The notes: generated by a model from the letters alone, not told the origin. A stretch of 64,000 bases of DNA from Verrucomicrobia bacterium LW23 (GCA_003054695.1 QAZA01000050.1:310001-374000); one strand, 5' to 3'; positions 26,301 to 34,258 are shown, counted from the stretch's first letter. Numbers and translations: made by a program.

Positions 26301-26875
26301 GCAGCGCGGACGCCGCCCTGCTGGATGTCTTTTCTGTCGACGAATCGCCGCCTGTGCGGGCCGGTGTGGTGAGTCTGAACACGCCGTACGTGCAGGTGCT
26401 GCAATCGCTGCTACGCGTGAGGGGCGGTGCGTTGCCGTTGCAGGAGGTTGGGGTGACAAGTCCCGCCACGCCGGCGGGCGGGCTGGCGTTGCAAGATGCT
26501 GAGGCGGACGCGTTTGCGCAGATGTTTCTAGCCAAAACACAGCAGCTTCCGCTCTCCGTGCGCAGCCAGCTGGTAACGCGGCTGGCGGAGGACGCGGATA
26601 TGGCCAACTGTTATGCGCAGGTGAACTCGCGACGCATCAAGGCCAGGCGGGAGAGTTTTGTGCGGGCTTTGGGCAGTGATGCCACGGCGGTGCGCACGTG
26701 GAACCTGATGGTGGACGTGGTGGTGCAAACAGGCCGATACCCAGTAGGCAAACCGGTGTCCGACCTGGGCGCCGACTTTCGCGTAGAAGGGGAACGGCGC
26801 GTGTGGTGGCATTTGGCAATCGACCGATATACGGGTAAGATTGTGGACCAGTTTATGGAGCCTGTCTATGAGTAA
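23279..26875 (+). CDS. Verru_Chthon cassette protein A, very large GspK-like pseudopilin
   Basis: This 1198-residue protein starts at ATG 23279 (an ATG 6 nt earlier is also possible), overlapping the protein C gene. The N-terminus has a basic cluster RRRRERNRRG then IALVAILAVIAAATLMTVTY. Gly sits at -1 but position +5 is Ala, not Glu, as in GspK, the largest minor pseudopilin that caps the tip. The remaining 1100 residues are one long extracytoplasmic region, much longer than GspK (about 300). It includes a helix-hairpin-like piece (ALPFANLDRVPGFSASLQQK shape, near residue 290) as GspK has. It matches cassette protein A in length. No enzymatic motif is evident. Confidence 0.85.
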   Translation: MSAHFPFLCISPARRRRERNRRGIALVAILAVIAAATLMTVTYMMLIREESITSASYSQSVRTGALTEAALQLIGSEIRQEIALGSDAVTPLGGYGEPAQLVYLPRNEWLSQPAVVATGDEKARLPNVLRRSGRRAFLQTNAPVAARYPFASQPFTLVASDVSTTTPSANNRAMARDRWNAPAMMAGTNLSSFSAPDWIMMTRGGPLVFSSPTAAAGLDGTEVTPRPADPSPANTTLVTGRFAFTMYRTDYGLDVGAVGAPASGLPAAVAARRRTLPFANLDRVPGFSASLQQKLLDFRNTSTAATVYNAAAPADPGTFFGWATRTSHGFLRPAAGDQQLLTRRELLQFLESNGVDLATSSLPQMLTVFTREVNSPSYVPATGRARIQAGFPYAGQDDALNPAFARLVYPVTVTVPVDGTLSAPLQIRAGDPLVMRRFALSRLAWLTRRGPSADNGGDANGTAANIRRYFGLEWDASSHRWVYDHGDPDKILTLNELQAKMVAGQELREPDFFELLKATLNCGSLAMEGNTSTSQPNVKDESTNLDLHVLKIGANMIDQADADGYPTVIAYSNGGGFPEVYGVEDLPYINKVYHLFLRTPANLTRLNAYLLPEIFRPHYAASSAPPVDAPTRFRVVVQEGSTLSVTSQYTVNPAVRFVPDVINRRTTATSPVGTMVWGGGTSPAKTFTQADQEASAVEFEVTSAVPFTSPTMLTGDNSSSPNVQNRITNSIYSHVFGTGSENWTGPNGEVVEKVGLPFNSWNVLYLHYFTIPANTTAVHYTRYTNPVISLALQYQDGARWQTCSEWKVLSRINQSSDYGDLNGAVPPDIHFFRNRYHFMKLDPRTERLGTDMLWNGTFSSDNRTVENRSVGHPGFGVNGYFGFLYRSWFATNGIPWTPNYYFPLQRFKWGTGIDAYARWTWLQRNTDSSADANSCYYRDPDGTVRPGDGYYAPQHAGTEANKVGAPLADTANFISRPVMLNRPFESVAELGYVYRDLPWRSLDFFSARSADAALLDVFSVDESPPVRAGVVSLNTPYVQVLQSLLRVRGGALPLQEVGVTSPATPAGGLALQDAEADAFAQMFLAKTQQLPLSVRSQLVTRLAEDADMANCYAQVNSRRIKARRESFVRALGSDATAVRTWNLMVDVVVQTGRYPVGKPVSDLGADFRVEGERRVWWHLAIDRYTGKIVDQFMEPVYE

Positions 26876-26942
26876 GAATAATCTCACCGCTAACAGTGAC
26901 AGTTACAATAACAGCTTAAGCGGCGGAGAAGCTCTCTTTTCT

Positions 26943-27953
26943 ATGCCAGTATCCCCGTGCAACTGGAACGTAATGTCCCCGATAGCGCCTGGACCGCTCT
27001 TGGCGATTGCGTGCGCTATTGCCATGGCCCTTGCCTTCGCGCTTGCCCCGTCAGCGGCGCAGGCACAAGATGCTCAGCCTCAGCCTCCGCAGGTAACGCA
27101 AAAGCCCCCGGCGACGCCTTCCGCTTCCGTGCCGGCACCCGCTTCCGCACCGGCATCGCCTGCGGCAATCCCCGCGCTACCGCCACCGCCGGCGGGGCTT
27201 GTGCCGTTGCGGCCGCAGGCACCCGTGGCGTGGGAATGCAGCGCGTGGATGCCGCCCACGGCGGAAAAGATCGGCGCGCCGGACCTCGGGCCGGGCACTC
27301 TCCAGCCGCGGAGGGAGGGGCGAACCTTTGCGGCAGCGGCTACCACACCCGCCTCCCCCGGGGGTACCCCCTCGGAGTCCCCCGCAGCGCCTGCAGCGGA
27401 GCCCTTTGTACAGGCGCTGCCCGTGAAGGTGCAGGGCTGGTTCGACGGGCGAACGACGCGGCTGCGGCTGCAGTGGACCTCCGGCAAGACGACGGAGAAG
27501 TGGAAAGTGCCAGGGGCATCGGGGGTGACGATGATTCTGGAACAAAGCCCGGAGGACGGGACGATATCGGTGGCCGACAGCCGCTTTCACGAGGCGGACG
27601 TGCAGAAGTTTGGCAGCACTCCGTTTGCAGACCTGTTCTGGATGCAACCGTCGCACTATGTGGGGCCGCGGTACTTTCAGGGGCAGCCCAGCTATTTCTA
27701 TCGCGCGGCCGGGCTGCAGCGCACCAGCCATGCGTGGGATACGCTGGTCTCCGCGGCGATGAGCGTATGGATCGATCCCGCAAGCCGGTTACCTAGGGCG
27801 GCGACTGACGAGAACTCGTTGTGGCTGTACACGTTCGGCTCGGCGCCGGCGGCGGGATCACTGGTGCTTTCGCCCCTGTTTGCCGCTGCGCAGCAGCAGG
27901 CGGAGAGGCGGTATCAGAAGCTTATCGGGCGCTTCAAGGCAGTGAAGCCGTAG
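26943..27953 (+). CDS. Fifth gene of cassette 1, secreted protein of unknown function
   Basis: I start it at ATG 26943, giving 336 residues and a signal peptide (SPIAPGPLLAIACAIAMALA, cleavage near AQA-Q). An ATG at 26868 overlaps the previous stop (ATGAGTAA) and would add 25 residues; translational coupling makes that possible too. After a Pro/Ala linker (residues 50-100) there is a folded region with many beta-type strands, ending in a helical tail (AAAQQQAERRYQKLIGRFKA). It is not visibly related to the fifth gene of cassette 2. The stretch MSVWIDPASRLPRA loosely recalls LolA/LolB-like lipoprotein-sorting proteins, but this is weak. A conspicuous palindrome starts directly after its stop codon. 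Confidence 0.7.
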   Translation: MPVSPCNWNVMSPIAPGPLLAIACAIAMALAFALAPSAAQAQDAQPQPPQVTQKPPATPSASVPAPASAPASPAAIPALPPPPAGLVPLRPQAPVAWECSAWMPPTAEKIGAPDLGPGTLQPRREGRTFAAAATTPASPGGTPSESPAAPAAEPFVQALPVKVQGWFDGRTTRLRLQWTSGKTTEKWKVPGASGVTMILEQSPEDGTISVADSRFHEADVQKFGSTPFADLFWMQPSHYVGPRYFQGQPSYFYRAAGLQRTSHAWDTLVSAAMSVWIDPASRLPRAATDENSLWLYTFGSAPAAGSLVLSPLFAAAQQQAERRYQKLIGRFKAVKP

Positions 27954-27954
27954 T

Positions 27955-27980
27955 AGTGTCACCACTATAGTGATGACACT
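27955..27980. promoter_or_regulatory. 26-bp near-perfect palindrome after cassette 1
   Basis: AGTGTCA and TGACACT flank CCACTATAGTGA, the whole being self-complementary except for one pair. It starts one base after the stop of the last cassette gene. It contains the TGTCA/TGACA words also seen at the cassette promoter but in the opposite arrangement with a 12-bp spacer. AT-rich DNA follows, so it could be either an operator or a weak terminator. Confidence 0.5.
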
Positions 27981-28165
27981 AATATATTTAGCCAAGTCCC
28001 GACGAGTGCCCCCCCGGTACTCGATTGGTGCGCTGTCGCGCTACGCGCTTGCCGCCTTTGCGCGGGACGAAGCGGCAGCAACGCCTGGCCGCGCCGTGGA
28101 CTGGAGTTGACAACAAGCCGCACGCGCCTGCATGCTGCTGCCCGCCCCTCCCGGCCCTTTGCATA

Positions 28166-29152
28166 GTGACAACTCCCTGCTCCGCCCCTTCCCCTTCCAC
28201 CCCGCGGCCGTCCTTTCTTCGCACGGCGCTCGGTGTCTCCCTGCCGTTTGCCCGGGCGCGGCTGCTGTTTGCCCTGGGCCGGGTGGACGCCGCGTTTGCC
28301 CTCACCACGCGAATCAAAGCGCTCAAGATCCCCACTCGTAACCTGGACTTGCTGCGCGCCCAGTGCCGCCTTAAGCAGAACAGCCCGGGCGAAGCGTTTG
28401 AGTTTGCCAAGGAGGAGCTCCGCCTCTTTCCCAACAACGCGGCCGCGGAGCGCCTGCTGACCGACCTGCGCACCCGCTTTACCCCCACCACAACCTACCA
28501 GGACGCCCACTACCGCGCCTGGGTGCAAGTCATCCGCCCCTACACCATGGTGAGCGACGACCGCCTGTGGCAGCTATTCTCCTGGGCCAAAAGGATTTGT
28601 GAGGAAGACCGGCCCGGCAACTTTGCCGAGTGCGGCGTGGCCGGCGGCGGTTCCTCCGCGCTCATCGCCAAAACAATCGCCACCTACAGCAAGCGCCCGC
28701 GCCGCCTGTACGCCTTCGATACCTTTGAAGGCATGCCCGCCCCCCGCGCCGAGGACACGCACCAGGGCGTCGCCGCCGCCGACACCGGCTGGGGCGAAGG
28801 CACCTGCGCCGCCCCCATGCAATCGCTCCGCAACATATGCCGCGAGCTGGCCGTGACGGACATCGTCGTGCCCGTGCAGGGCTTCTTTGCCGACACCCTG
28901 CCCGCCACGCGCGCCGAGATGGGCGAGCTTGCCTTTCTGCACCTGGACGGCGACTGGTACGAGTCGACCCGCGACATCCTCGTCAACCTGTACGATCAGG
29001 TCGCCCCCGGCGGCTACATGCAAATCGACGACTACGGCTACTGGGAAGGCTGCCGTCGCGCCATCCACGACTTTGAACGCGAGCGCGGCCTCACCTTCGA
29101 GCTCCACAACATCGACGGCGTCGGCCACTGGATGACCAGGCCGCAATCGTAG
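28166..29152 (+). CDS. TylF/MycF-like macrocin-type O-methyltransferase with helical N-terminus
   Basis: Residues about 140-328 match the TylF family of SAM-dependent sugar O-methyltransferases: GNFAECGVAGGGSSALIAKT is the SAM loop, LYAFDTFEGMP the acidic strand end, and LAFLHLDGDWYESTRDIL followed by GGYMQIDDYGYWEG the metal-binding Asp residues. The first 110 residues are helical and TPR-like (LRAQCRLKQNSPGEAFEFAK). The GTG at 28166 is my choice; other starts further upstream would encode Cys/Pro-rich sequence unlike the family. It probably methylates a sugar on a surface polysaccharide or metabolite. Transcribed alone. Confidence 0.8.
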   Translation: MTTPCSAPSPSTPRPSFLRTALGVSLPFARARLLFALGRVDAAFALTTRIKALKIPTRNLDLLRAQCRLKQNSPGEAFEFAKEELRLFPNNAAAERLLTDLRTRFTPTTTYQDAHYRAWVQVIRPYTMVSDDRLWQLFSWAKRICEEDRPGNFAECGVAGGGSSALIAKTIATYSKRPRRLYAFDTFEGMPAPRAEDTHQGVAAADTGWGEGTCAAPMQSLRNICRELAVTDIVVPVQGFFADTLPATRAEMGELAFLHLDGDWYESTRDILVNLYDQVAPGGYMQIDDYGYWEGCRRAIHDFERERGLTFELHNIDGVGHWMTRPQS

Positions 29153-29226
29153 TATTGCCGGTTGTAAATCTCCAGCCGCGCCGGTAGAGGACATAACAGT
29201 AGACGCGGAGGCGTTGGAGGCGGAGA

Positions 29227-29255
29227 CCAGGCCGGCGACAGCGCCGGCGGCCTGG
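29227..29255. terminator. GC-rich hairpin downstream of the methyltransferase gene
   Basis: GCCGGCG and CGCCGGC (7 bp, loop ACAG) with flanking CCAGG/CCTGG-type pairing form a stable stem. Only TT follows, so it would be a weak or rho-assisted terminator. Confidence 0.35.
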
Positions 29256-29431
29256 TTCATATGCTTCATAACGTGTTGATGGATAAGTACTACGTTAACC
29301 AGGCCTGACGTGCTTGTGGCGCTGGGTACCGATGCGCATCGCGCTACGATCCATACGTGAAAGCAGCCCCAACTTTACTCCGCGCGGTTATTGCCGTTTT
29401 ATCCATCTACGCGTCATCGCCATACGGGACG

Positions 29432-30247
29432 CTAATGTAACACACCCATCGCCATCCCCGGCCTGCGCGGAGGAATCGGCTGCAGAATCGACCGTCGCTC
29501 CGGCGTCAGCCGCTGCAAAAGCTCGTCGGAGTACTGAAACCCGTGGCGCGTGGAGCCCCAGCTGGGGCCATAGCGGTAAATGACAACGCGCCGCTCGCCC
29601 GGATTGGTGCGCGAGGTAGCGCCATGCATCAGCGCATCCACAAACATCAGTGCATCGCCGGCCTTCAGATGCACCTCCATCGCCGCCTCCGGTAGCTCCG
29701 ACTTAAAGTCCTGGCTAAGACCAGGATACGCGAAATTGGCCTTGTGGCTGCATGGCACCACCACCGTCCCCCCGTCGCCCGGCCCGATGTCCGTAAGCGC
29801 CAGCAATATGTTCACCTGACCGCACCGAAACTGCCCATTAACCACCCGGTACTGATTGCGCACAATGCCATCCTGCCCCCCGGAGTGGATCGGAAAAAAG
29901 CCGCCCGTGCGGCGAATGGACGCAAAGCACTCGTCGATAAACAGCCCCTCAACATACGTATTCTGCTCACCACAATAGCGCAGCAGTCGCGGCGTCCACA
30001 CGGGGTGATCGATCAACCGCTCAAACGGCTCGCCCGCCTCCACAATGTTCTGCAGCTCGCAGCCTGCGTAGCCATTGTTATCCAGCCGCTGCACATTGCC
30101 ATGCCAGCCCTTGAAGGGAAGATCCGGAAACTCGTCGAAAGCGGCATTAAGTTCCGCCAGATGCGCAGGATCGACCGCCTGCTTAAGGATGGCAAAGCCC
30201 CTGAGGTCGAAGAGGTAATCGATCATGTCGATGTTGGTGTAAATCAT
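29432..30247 (-). CDS. PhyH-family (phytanoyl-CoA dioxygenase-like) protein
   Basis: 271 residues. The fold is recognised by LRGFAILKQAVDPAHLAELN at the N-terminus, VNILLALTDIGPGDGGTVVV and PCSHKANFAYPG in the jelly-roll core and MHGATSRTNPGERRVVIYRY, which supplies the distal His and Arg of 2-oxoglutarate dioxygenases. The usual HxD metal motif appears as FFPIHSGGQDG: a Gly replaces the Asp at the expected place. Whether it binds iron is therefore unclear. Start at ATG 30247. It diverges from the AraC gene with only about 26 bp between start codons, which suggests the regulator controls it. Confidence 0.82.
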   Translation of the reverse strand: MIYTNIDMIDYLFDLRGFAILKQAVDPAHLAELNAAFDEFPDLPFKGWHGNVQRLDNNGYAGCELQNIVEAGEPFERLIDHPVWTPRLLRYCGEQNTYVEGLFIDECFASIRRTGGFFPIHSGGQDGIVRNQYRVVNGQFRCGQVNILLALTDIGPGDGGTVVVPCSHKANFAYPGLSQDFKSELPEAAMEVHLKAGDALMFVDALMHGATSRTNPGERRVVIYRYGPSWGSTRHGFQYSDELLQRLTPERRSILQPIPPRRPGMAMGVLH

Positions 30248-30273
30248 GCCCCTATCGTACGCCAACGCCCGCG

Positions 30274-31226
30274 ATGAGGGAATTGACGCTTAACCCAAAA
30301 ACATATAATATCAGCCTATTCCCTCGCCCGCCCTACCACCCGTTACTCCATCCCCTCCCCCCGGTCCGCTCTACGCCCGGTACTGGGATTTGCGCGGTGT
30401 GTGCCACGGCTGGCGCCCGGCGGGCACGCGCGACTGGCTGCTGCTGTACGGCGAACGTGGCGCTTTCACCGTGCGCCCCGTTCGAGGGCACGCTCTGCAA
30501 CCTGCTGATCCCCAGGCTTTTACCGGAGGCCCCGGCGACATCATCATCTACCGGCCCGGCACCCCGCAGGACTACGGCCAGCACCGGCGCGATGCCCGCT
30601 GGCGCCACATTTGGGTGCATTGGCTGCCCCGCCCGGAGGTAACGGATTGGTTGCGCGAGTGGCCGGAGCTATGGCCAGGCGTCCATCATGTGCACGTGCA
30701 CAGCACGCACCGCGCGCCCATCCTGCGCGAGCTCGTCCTCACCGACACCGCCCTCAACGGCCGCCATCCCCACCGGGAGCAGCTCGCCCTCAATGCCCTG
30801 GAGCGTGCGCTACTCCTTATCGCGCAATACGTTGCGACTCATCACACCCCCGCCGGCGCCACCCCCTCCGCCACGGCGCCGCACCTCCATCCTCACACAC
30901 AACGCATCGAGCGCGCCGCGCGGCTCCTTGCCGGCGACCTGACGCAAACTCCTGCGCTGGAGGATCTTGCCAGGCAACACGGACTCTCCCGCTCCCGCTT
31001 CGCCGCGCTCTTTACCCAGCACATCGGCCACACCCCGCGCCGCTACCAGGAGCTCCAGCGCCTGGCCCGCGCGCGCGACCTGCTGCTCTACACCAACCAG
31101 GATGTGCAACACATTGCGGAACAGCTCGGCTTCTCCACGCCCTTCTATTTCTCCCTGCGCTTTCGCGGACACTACGGGCACAGCCCGCGCCATTTTCGCC
31201 AGCGCGCGCGCCGCGACGCCGCGTAG
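30274..31226 (+). CDS. AraC-family regulator interrupted by a 1-nt frameshift in a C tract
   Basis: The C-terminal 100 residues are a standard AraC domain (LEDLARQHGLSRSRFAALFT, VQHIAEQLGFSTPFYFSLRF). In the frame that encodes it, the only start codon is a TTG at 30390, which would omit the conserved sensor N-terminus. The reading frame from ATG 30274 gives a family-like N-terminus (MRELTLNPKTYNISLFPRPP) but leaves frame after the run of six C at 30357-30362. Adding a single C joins the two frames and reads HPLPPGPLYARYWDLRG, as expected. So either this gene is broken, the tract is variable, or the sequence has an error here. Divergent from the PhyH gene. Confidence 0.8.
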
Positions 31227-31269
31227 CGCGGTAAAACCGCACATTTTCGTCTCGCAACCGGCACACACA

Positions 31270-31294
31270 GCCTCTAAAGGTAGAGGCTTTTATT
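31270..31294 (+). terminator. Hairpin with T tail directly before the double SBP gene
   Basis: GCCTCTA and TAGAGGC pair over 7 bp with loop AAGG, followed by TTTTATT. It fits a terminator for the AraC gene ending at 31226. The next start codon lies 4 nt after the tail, and the only Shine-Dalgarno-like AAAGG is inside the hairpin. Confidence 0.65.
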
Positions 31295-31297
31295 GCT

Positions 31298-33499
31298 ATG
31301 GTGGCCGAATCATTCCGCAGCCTAATCCTTGGAATCACGCTCATTGCCGTGGTGTCCGCGCTTATCCTCGCTCGCGACTGGAACAACCGCACATCCGTCA
31401 AGATGGCGCGCCTGCAGGCTGAGGAACGCGCCCGCAAGGCTGCCACTCCGCGCGATAACACACTGCCCGCCAACACTTTAGACACCAACGCAACAGCGTC
31501 GTCACTCCCACGCCACGCGCCGGATAAAGTCTGGCGCATCGCCATCTTTCAGCATGGCTCCATGGCGGTGCTCGACGAGATCGCCAACGGCATGGTCGAC
31601 GAGCTCACCAGCGCCGGCTTTCTGAAGGAAGAACAGCGCAAGCAGGTCCTCAGCACCGGCTACGCCGAAGGCCCGCGCTGCACCGTGCGCCGCCTTAACG
31701 CGCAAATGGACGCCAATACCACGCAAGCCATTGCGGCGCAACTTACTAGCGGCGACTACGACCTTGTCCTCACCATCAGCACCCTTTCGCTGCAGGCCAT
31801 GCATCGCGCCAACAGCAAGGGCGAGGTGATCCAAGTGTTTGCAGGCGTGGCAGATCCGTGGGGTGCACTGCCCGAGCTCAGGCGCGGCGAGCCGCTGCGC
31901 CACCCCCCTCACCTCGTCGGCATCGGCAGCATGCAACCGGTGGACCAGGGCCTGCGCCTGGCCAAAAAGCTGCGTCCAGAGCTGGCGAAAGTCGGCGTCC
32001 CCTACAACACCTCCGAGGCCAACGCCGTGGCGCAAATCGCCATCGCCCGCGCCACGTGTAAGGAGTTGGGCATCACACTGTTAGAAGCAAACGCGGAAGC
32101 CCCGACAGCCGTGCAGGACGCCGTGCTTTCCCTGCTAAGCCGCGGGGCGGAGGCAATCCTCATCCCAGGCGACATCACCGCGCTTTCCGCAGCCGATGTC
32201 ATCGTCCGCTTTTCGCAACAAGCTGGCGTTCCAGTGTTTACGTTAATTCCGCCGAATGTGAAACGCGGGGCGCTTTTTGATCTTGGCGCCGACTACTTCC
32301 GCGTCGGCCAGCTTGGCGCCGGCCTTGCCGTGGAGATTATGAACGGCCGGGACCCCGCCGCAATCCCGATCGAAAACGTTATGCCGGAGCAACTTATGAT
32401 TAATAAGAAAGCTCTGGCCGACCTGAAGGAGCCCTGGACCATCCCCGACGACATCCTGGAAAAAGCCGCGCTGGTGATGGACGAAACCGGCAAAATTGTC
32501 CGCGATAATCTGGCCAATCGCCCCAAAGCCGTCTCTCTGCCCGCCAAACCGGCCGCCCCGGCGCGGAAGCCGGAGCCGGGGCGCACTTATAAAGTGGGCC
32601 TCCTCTACTTTGGCCCGGAACCAGGAGTAGAGAACTGCATGCGCGGCCTTATGGATGAGCTTAAGCGCCAGGGGTTTACGGAGGGCGTGAACCTGGAGAT
32701 GCGCCGCTTGCACGCCGCCGGCGAGATCTCCACCATTCCGGCGCTGATCAGCCAGCTGGATAACTCGGACGTGGACGTGATTATGCCGCTCAGTACGCCG
32801 TGTGTCTCGGCCGCCTGCAGTCTGGTCAGGAATAAACCTGTTGTCTTCAGTTATTGCTACGATCCGATCGCTGCCGGCGCCGGCAAAAGCTTTACCGACA
32901 AGCTGGAGCGCGTTACCGGCATCGGTAGCTTTCCGCCGCTGGAGGATACGGTAACCGTTCTGCAACAACTGGTTCCGGATCTCAAGACAGTCGGCACGCT
33001 CTACAATCCCGGCGAGGCTAACTCCGTCAAGGCGGTGGCTGTGGCCAGGGAAATCATGCAAAAGCGCGGCATCACGCTCCTGGAGACGCCGGCCAGCAAC
33101 ACGGCCGAGGTGCATCAGGCCGCCCAGGCCCTTGCCGGCAAAAGCCCGCAGGTGGTGTGGATTACCGGCGACAACACGGCCCAGCAAGCTTTTCCCGCCA
33201 TTATGCGTGTAATGACGGATAGCCGTATCCCCGTGGTGGTCAACGACATCGAAGAGCTTCCCCACGGGCCGGTGGCCGGTGTGGGCGTGGGCTTCTATGA
33301 GTCCGGAACCGCCGGCGCCCAGGTGCTGGCGAGGGTGCTGCTGGGCGAGAAAACGGCCGATATCCCGATCACCAACGTCAGCCGTAAGCTCGTCAGCATC
33401 AACGACAAAGCCGCGGCGGAGCTGGGCATCGCGATCCCGGAGTCGCTGCGCAGGGAGGCCGCCGCCACGCAATTGCCCGTCCCTGCCGGTCAGAAATAG
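31298..33499 (+). CDS. Membrane-anchored tandem ABC_sub_bind protein (TrpX-like, duplicated)
   Basis: The 733-residue protein has an N-terminal hydrophobic helix (residues 7-25) with no lipobox, then two similar domains of the ABC_sub_bind type (TrpX/YtxM-like amino-acid binding). Domain 1 begins near residue 78 (WRIAIFQHGSMAVLDEIANG) and domain 2 near 430 (YKVGLLYFGPEPGVENCMRG). Each shows VGTLYNPGEANSV or KVGVPYNTSEANAV followed by a conserved GITLLE strand, proof of an internal duplication. No permease or ATPase gene adjoins it. It may therefore be a scavenging or sensing protein, or serve a transporter encoded elsewhere. Confidence 0.85.
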   Translation: MVAESFRSLILGITLIAVVSALILARDWNNRTSVKMARLQAEERARKAATPRDNTLPANTLDTNATASSLPRHAPDKVWRIAIFQHGSMAVLDEIANGMVDELTSAGFLKEEQRKQVLSTGYAEGPRCTVRRLNAQMDANTTQAIAAQLTSGDYDLVLTISTLSLQAMHRANSKGEVIQVFAGVADPWGALPELRRGEPLRHPPHLVGIGSMQPVDQGLRLAKKLRPELAKVGVPYNTSEANAVAQIAIARATCKELGITLLEANAEAPTAVQDAVLSLLSRGAEAILIPGDITALSAADVIVRFSQQAGVPVFTLIPPNVKRGALFDLGADYFRVGQLGAGLAVEIMNGRDPAAIPIENVMPEQLMINKKALADLKEPWTIPDDILEKAALVMDETGKIVRDNLANRPKAVSLPAKPAAPARKPEPGRTYKVGLLYFGPEPGVENCMRGLMDELKRQGFTEGVNLEMRRLHAAGEISTIPALISQLDNSDVDVIMPLSTPCVSAACSLVRNKPVVFSYCYDPIAAGAGKSFTDKLERVTGIGSFPPLEDTVTVLQQLVPDLKTVGTLYNPGEANSVKAVAVAREIMQKRGITLLETPASNTAEVHQAAQALAGKSPQVVWITGDNTAQQAFPAIMRVMTDSRIPVVVNDIEELPHGPVAGVGVGFYESGTAGAQVLARVLLGEKTADIPITNVSRKLVSINDKAAAELGIAIPESLRREAAATQLPVPAGQK

Positions 33500-33530
33500 A
33501 CATACGCACGAGCGTCCGCAGGGCGCGCTT

Positions 33531-34121
33531 CTAATTCTCCGCTTCCTCGAGGCATGGGCTGCACATGCCCAGCAGGCGTGTGCCTTGCACAAAAACGCCT
33601 GTGGCTGTGAGGGTTAGCGCCACCATCAGGCGCACGTCGGGGGTAAGATGCAAGACGTCGGTGACGAGCAGCCCGCCACAAGCGCTGGAGAGAATGATGA
33701 CGGACCAGTCGAAAAAGAACCAGAGCAGGATGCCGCCGGCAATACCGCCCAGCACCACGCACACAACGCCGGCAGCCCACGGCTGGGCCATTTGTAGCTC
33801 GGCGGGGAGCTTAAGCAGCGCGCCGATGGCGGAGGAAAGGCCGTAGCCAACGTAAGATCCTGCCATTGTGCCACTTAGCACAACCGCGGCGCCCTGCACG
33901 TAGCGAATGAGCAGGATGCCGGTAACGCCGGCGCCCAGGGAAATCATGGCGCGCACGCTTTCGCCCAGCGCATCGGCGCCCATCAGCCGCGCGGCTTCCA
34001 GTCCCATCATAAAGCCCGCAACGGCAACGAGAAACATGTAGAGGCGGCGCCCCGCAAGGAGGAGGAAGAGGCCGACCGCCACATAAATCAGATCAAGCGC
34101 TGGCATAGCGGCGGACATCAT
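33531..34121 (-). CDS. Multi-span membrane protein, DUF4203/TMEM198-like
   Basis: About 196 residues with six or seven hydrophobic helices, rich in Gly and small residues (FLLLAGRRLYMFLVAVAGFM, GTMAGSYVGYGLSSAIGALL, IILSSACGGLLVTDVLHL). The GG-ALxG rhythm resembles DUF4203/TMEM198-like proteins. Start at ATG 34121 preferred because GGGGAC lies about 4 nt upstream; ATG 34136 and 34118 are alternatives. Function unknown. Convergent with the double SBP gene. Confidence 0.65.
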   Translation of the reverse strand: MMSAAMPALDLIYVAVGLFLLLAGRRLYMFLVAVAGFMMGLEAARLMGADALGESVRAMISLGAGVTGILLIRYVQGAAVVLSGTMAGSYVGYGLSSAIGALLKLPAELQMAQPWAAGVVCVVLGGIAGGILLWFFFDWSVIILSSACGGLLVTDVLHLTPDVRLMVALTLTATGVFVQGTRLLGMCSPCLEEAEN

Positions 34122-34258
34122 AACTGTCCCCGACATCAAAATGCAAATCAATGAGTTAAGAATTATTTTATCGTAAACTACATAAATACATCCCCGCTGC
34201 ACTTGTGCCGATTTCTGAGGCCCGTTTGCGCGCATTTACCCATGTTGAGCAAATCAGC

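Noticed and set aside
16800-28200. Apparent abundance of TGTCAC/GTGACA words
   Set aside because: Words of this kind turn up in many genes across the window; without a background count I cannot call them enriched, so only the spaced pairs at two promoters are reported.
29314-29583. 89-residue frame overlapping the PhyH gene end
   Set aside because: No recognisable features and mostly antisense to PhyH coding sequence.
30304-30309. TATAAT before the frameshifted AraC gene
   Set aside because: It falls inside codons (Tyr-Asn) of the restored N-terminus, so it is more likely coding than a promoter.
32243-33592. 449-residue frame antisense to the double SBP gene
   Set aside because: The plus-strand gene has two recognisable domains; the antisense frame has none.
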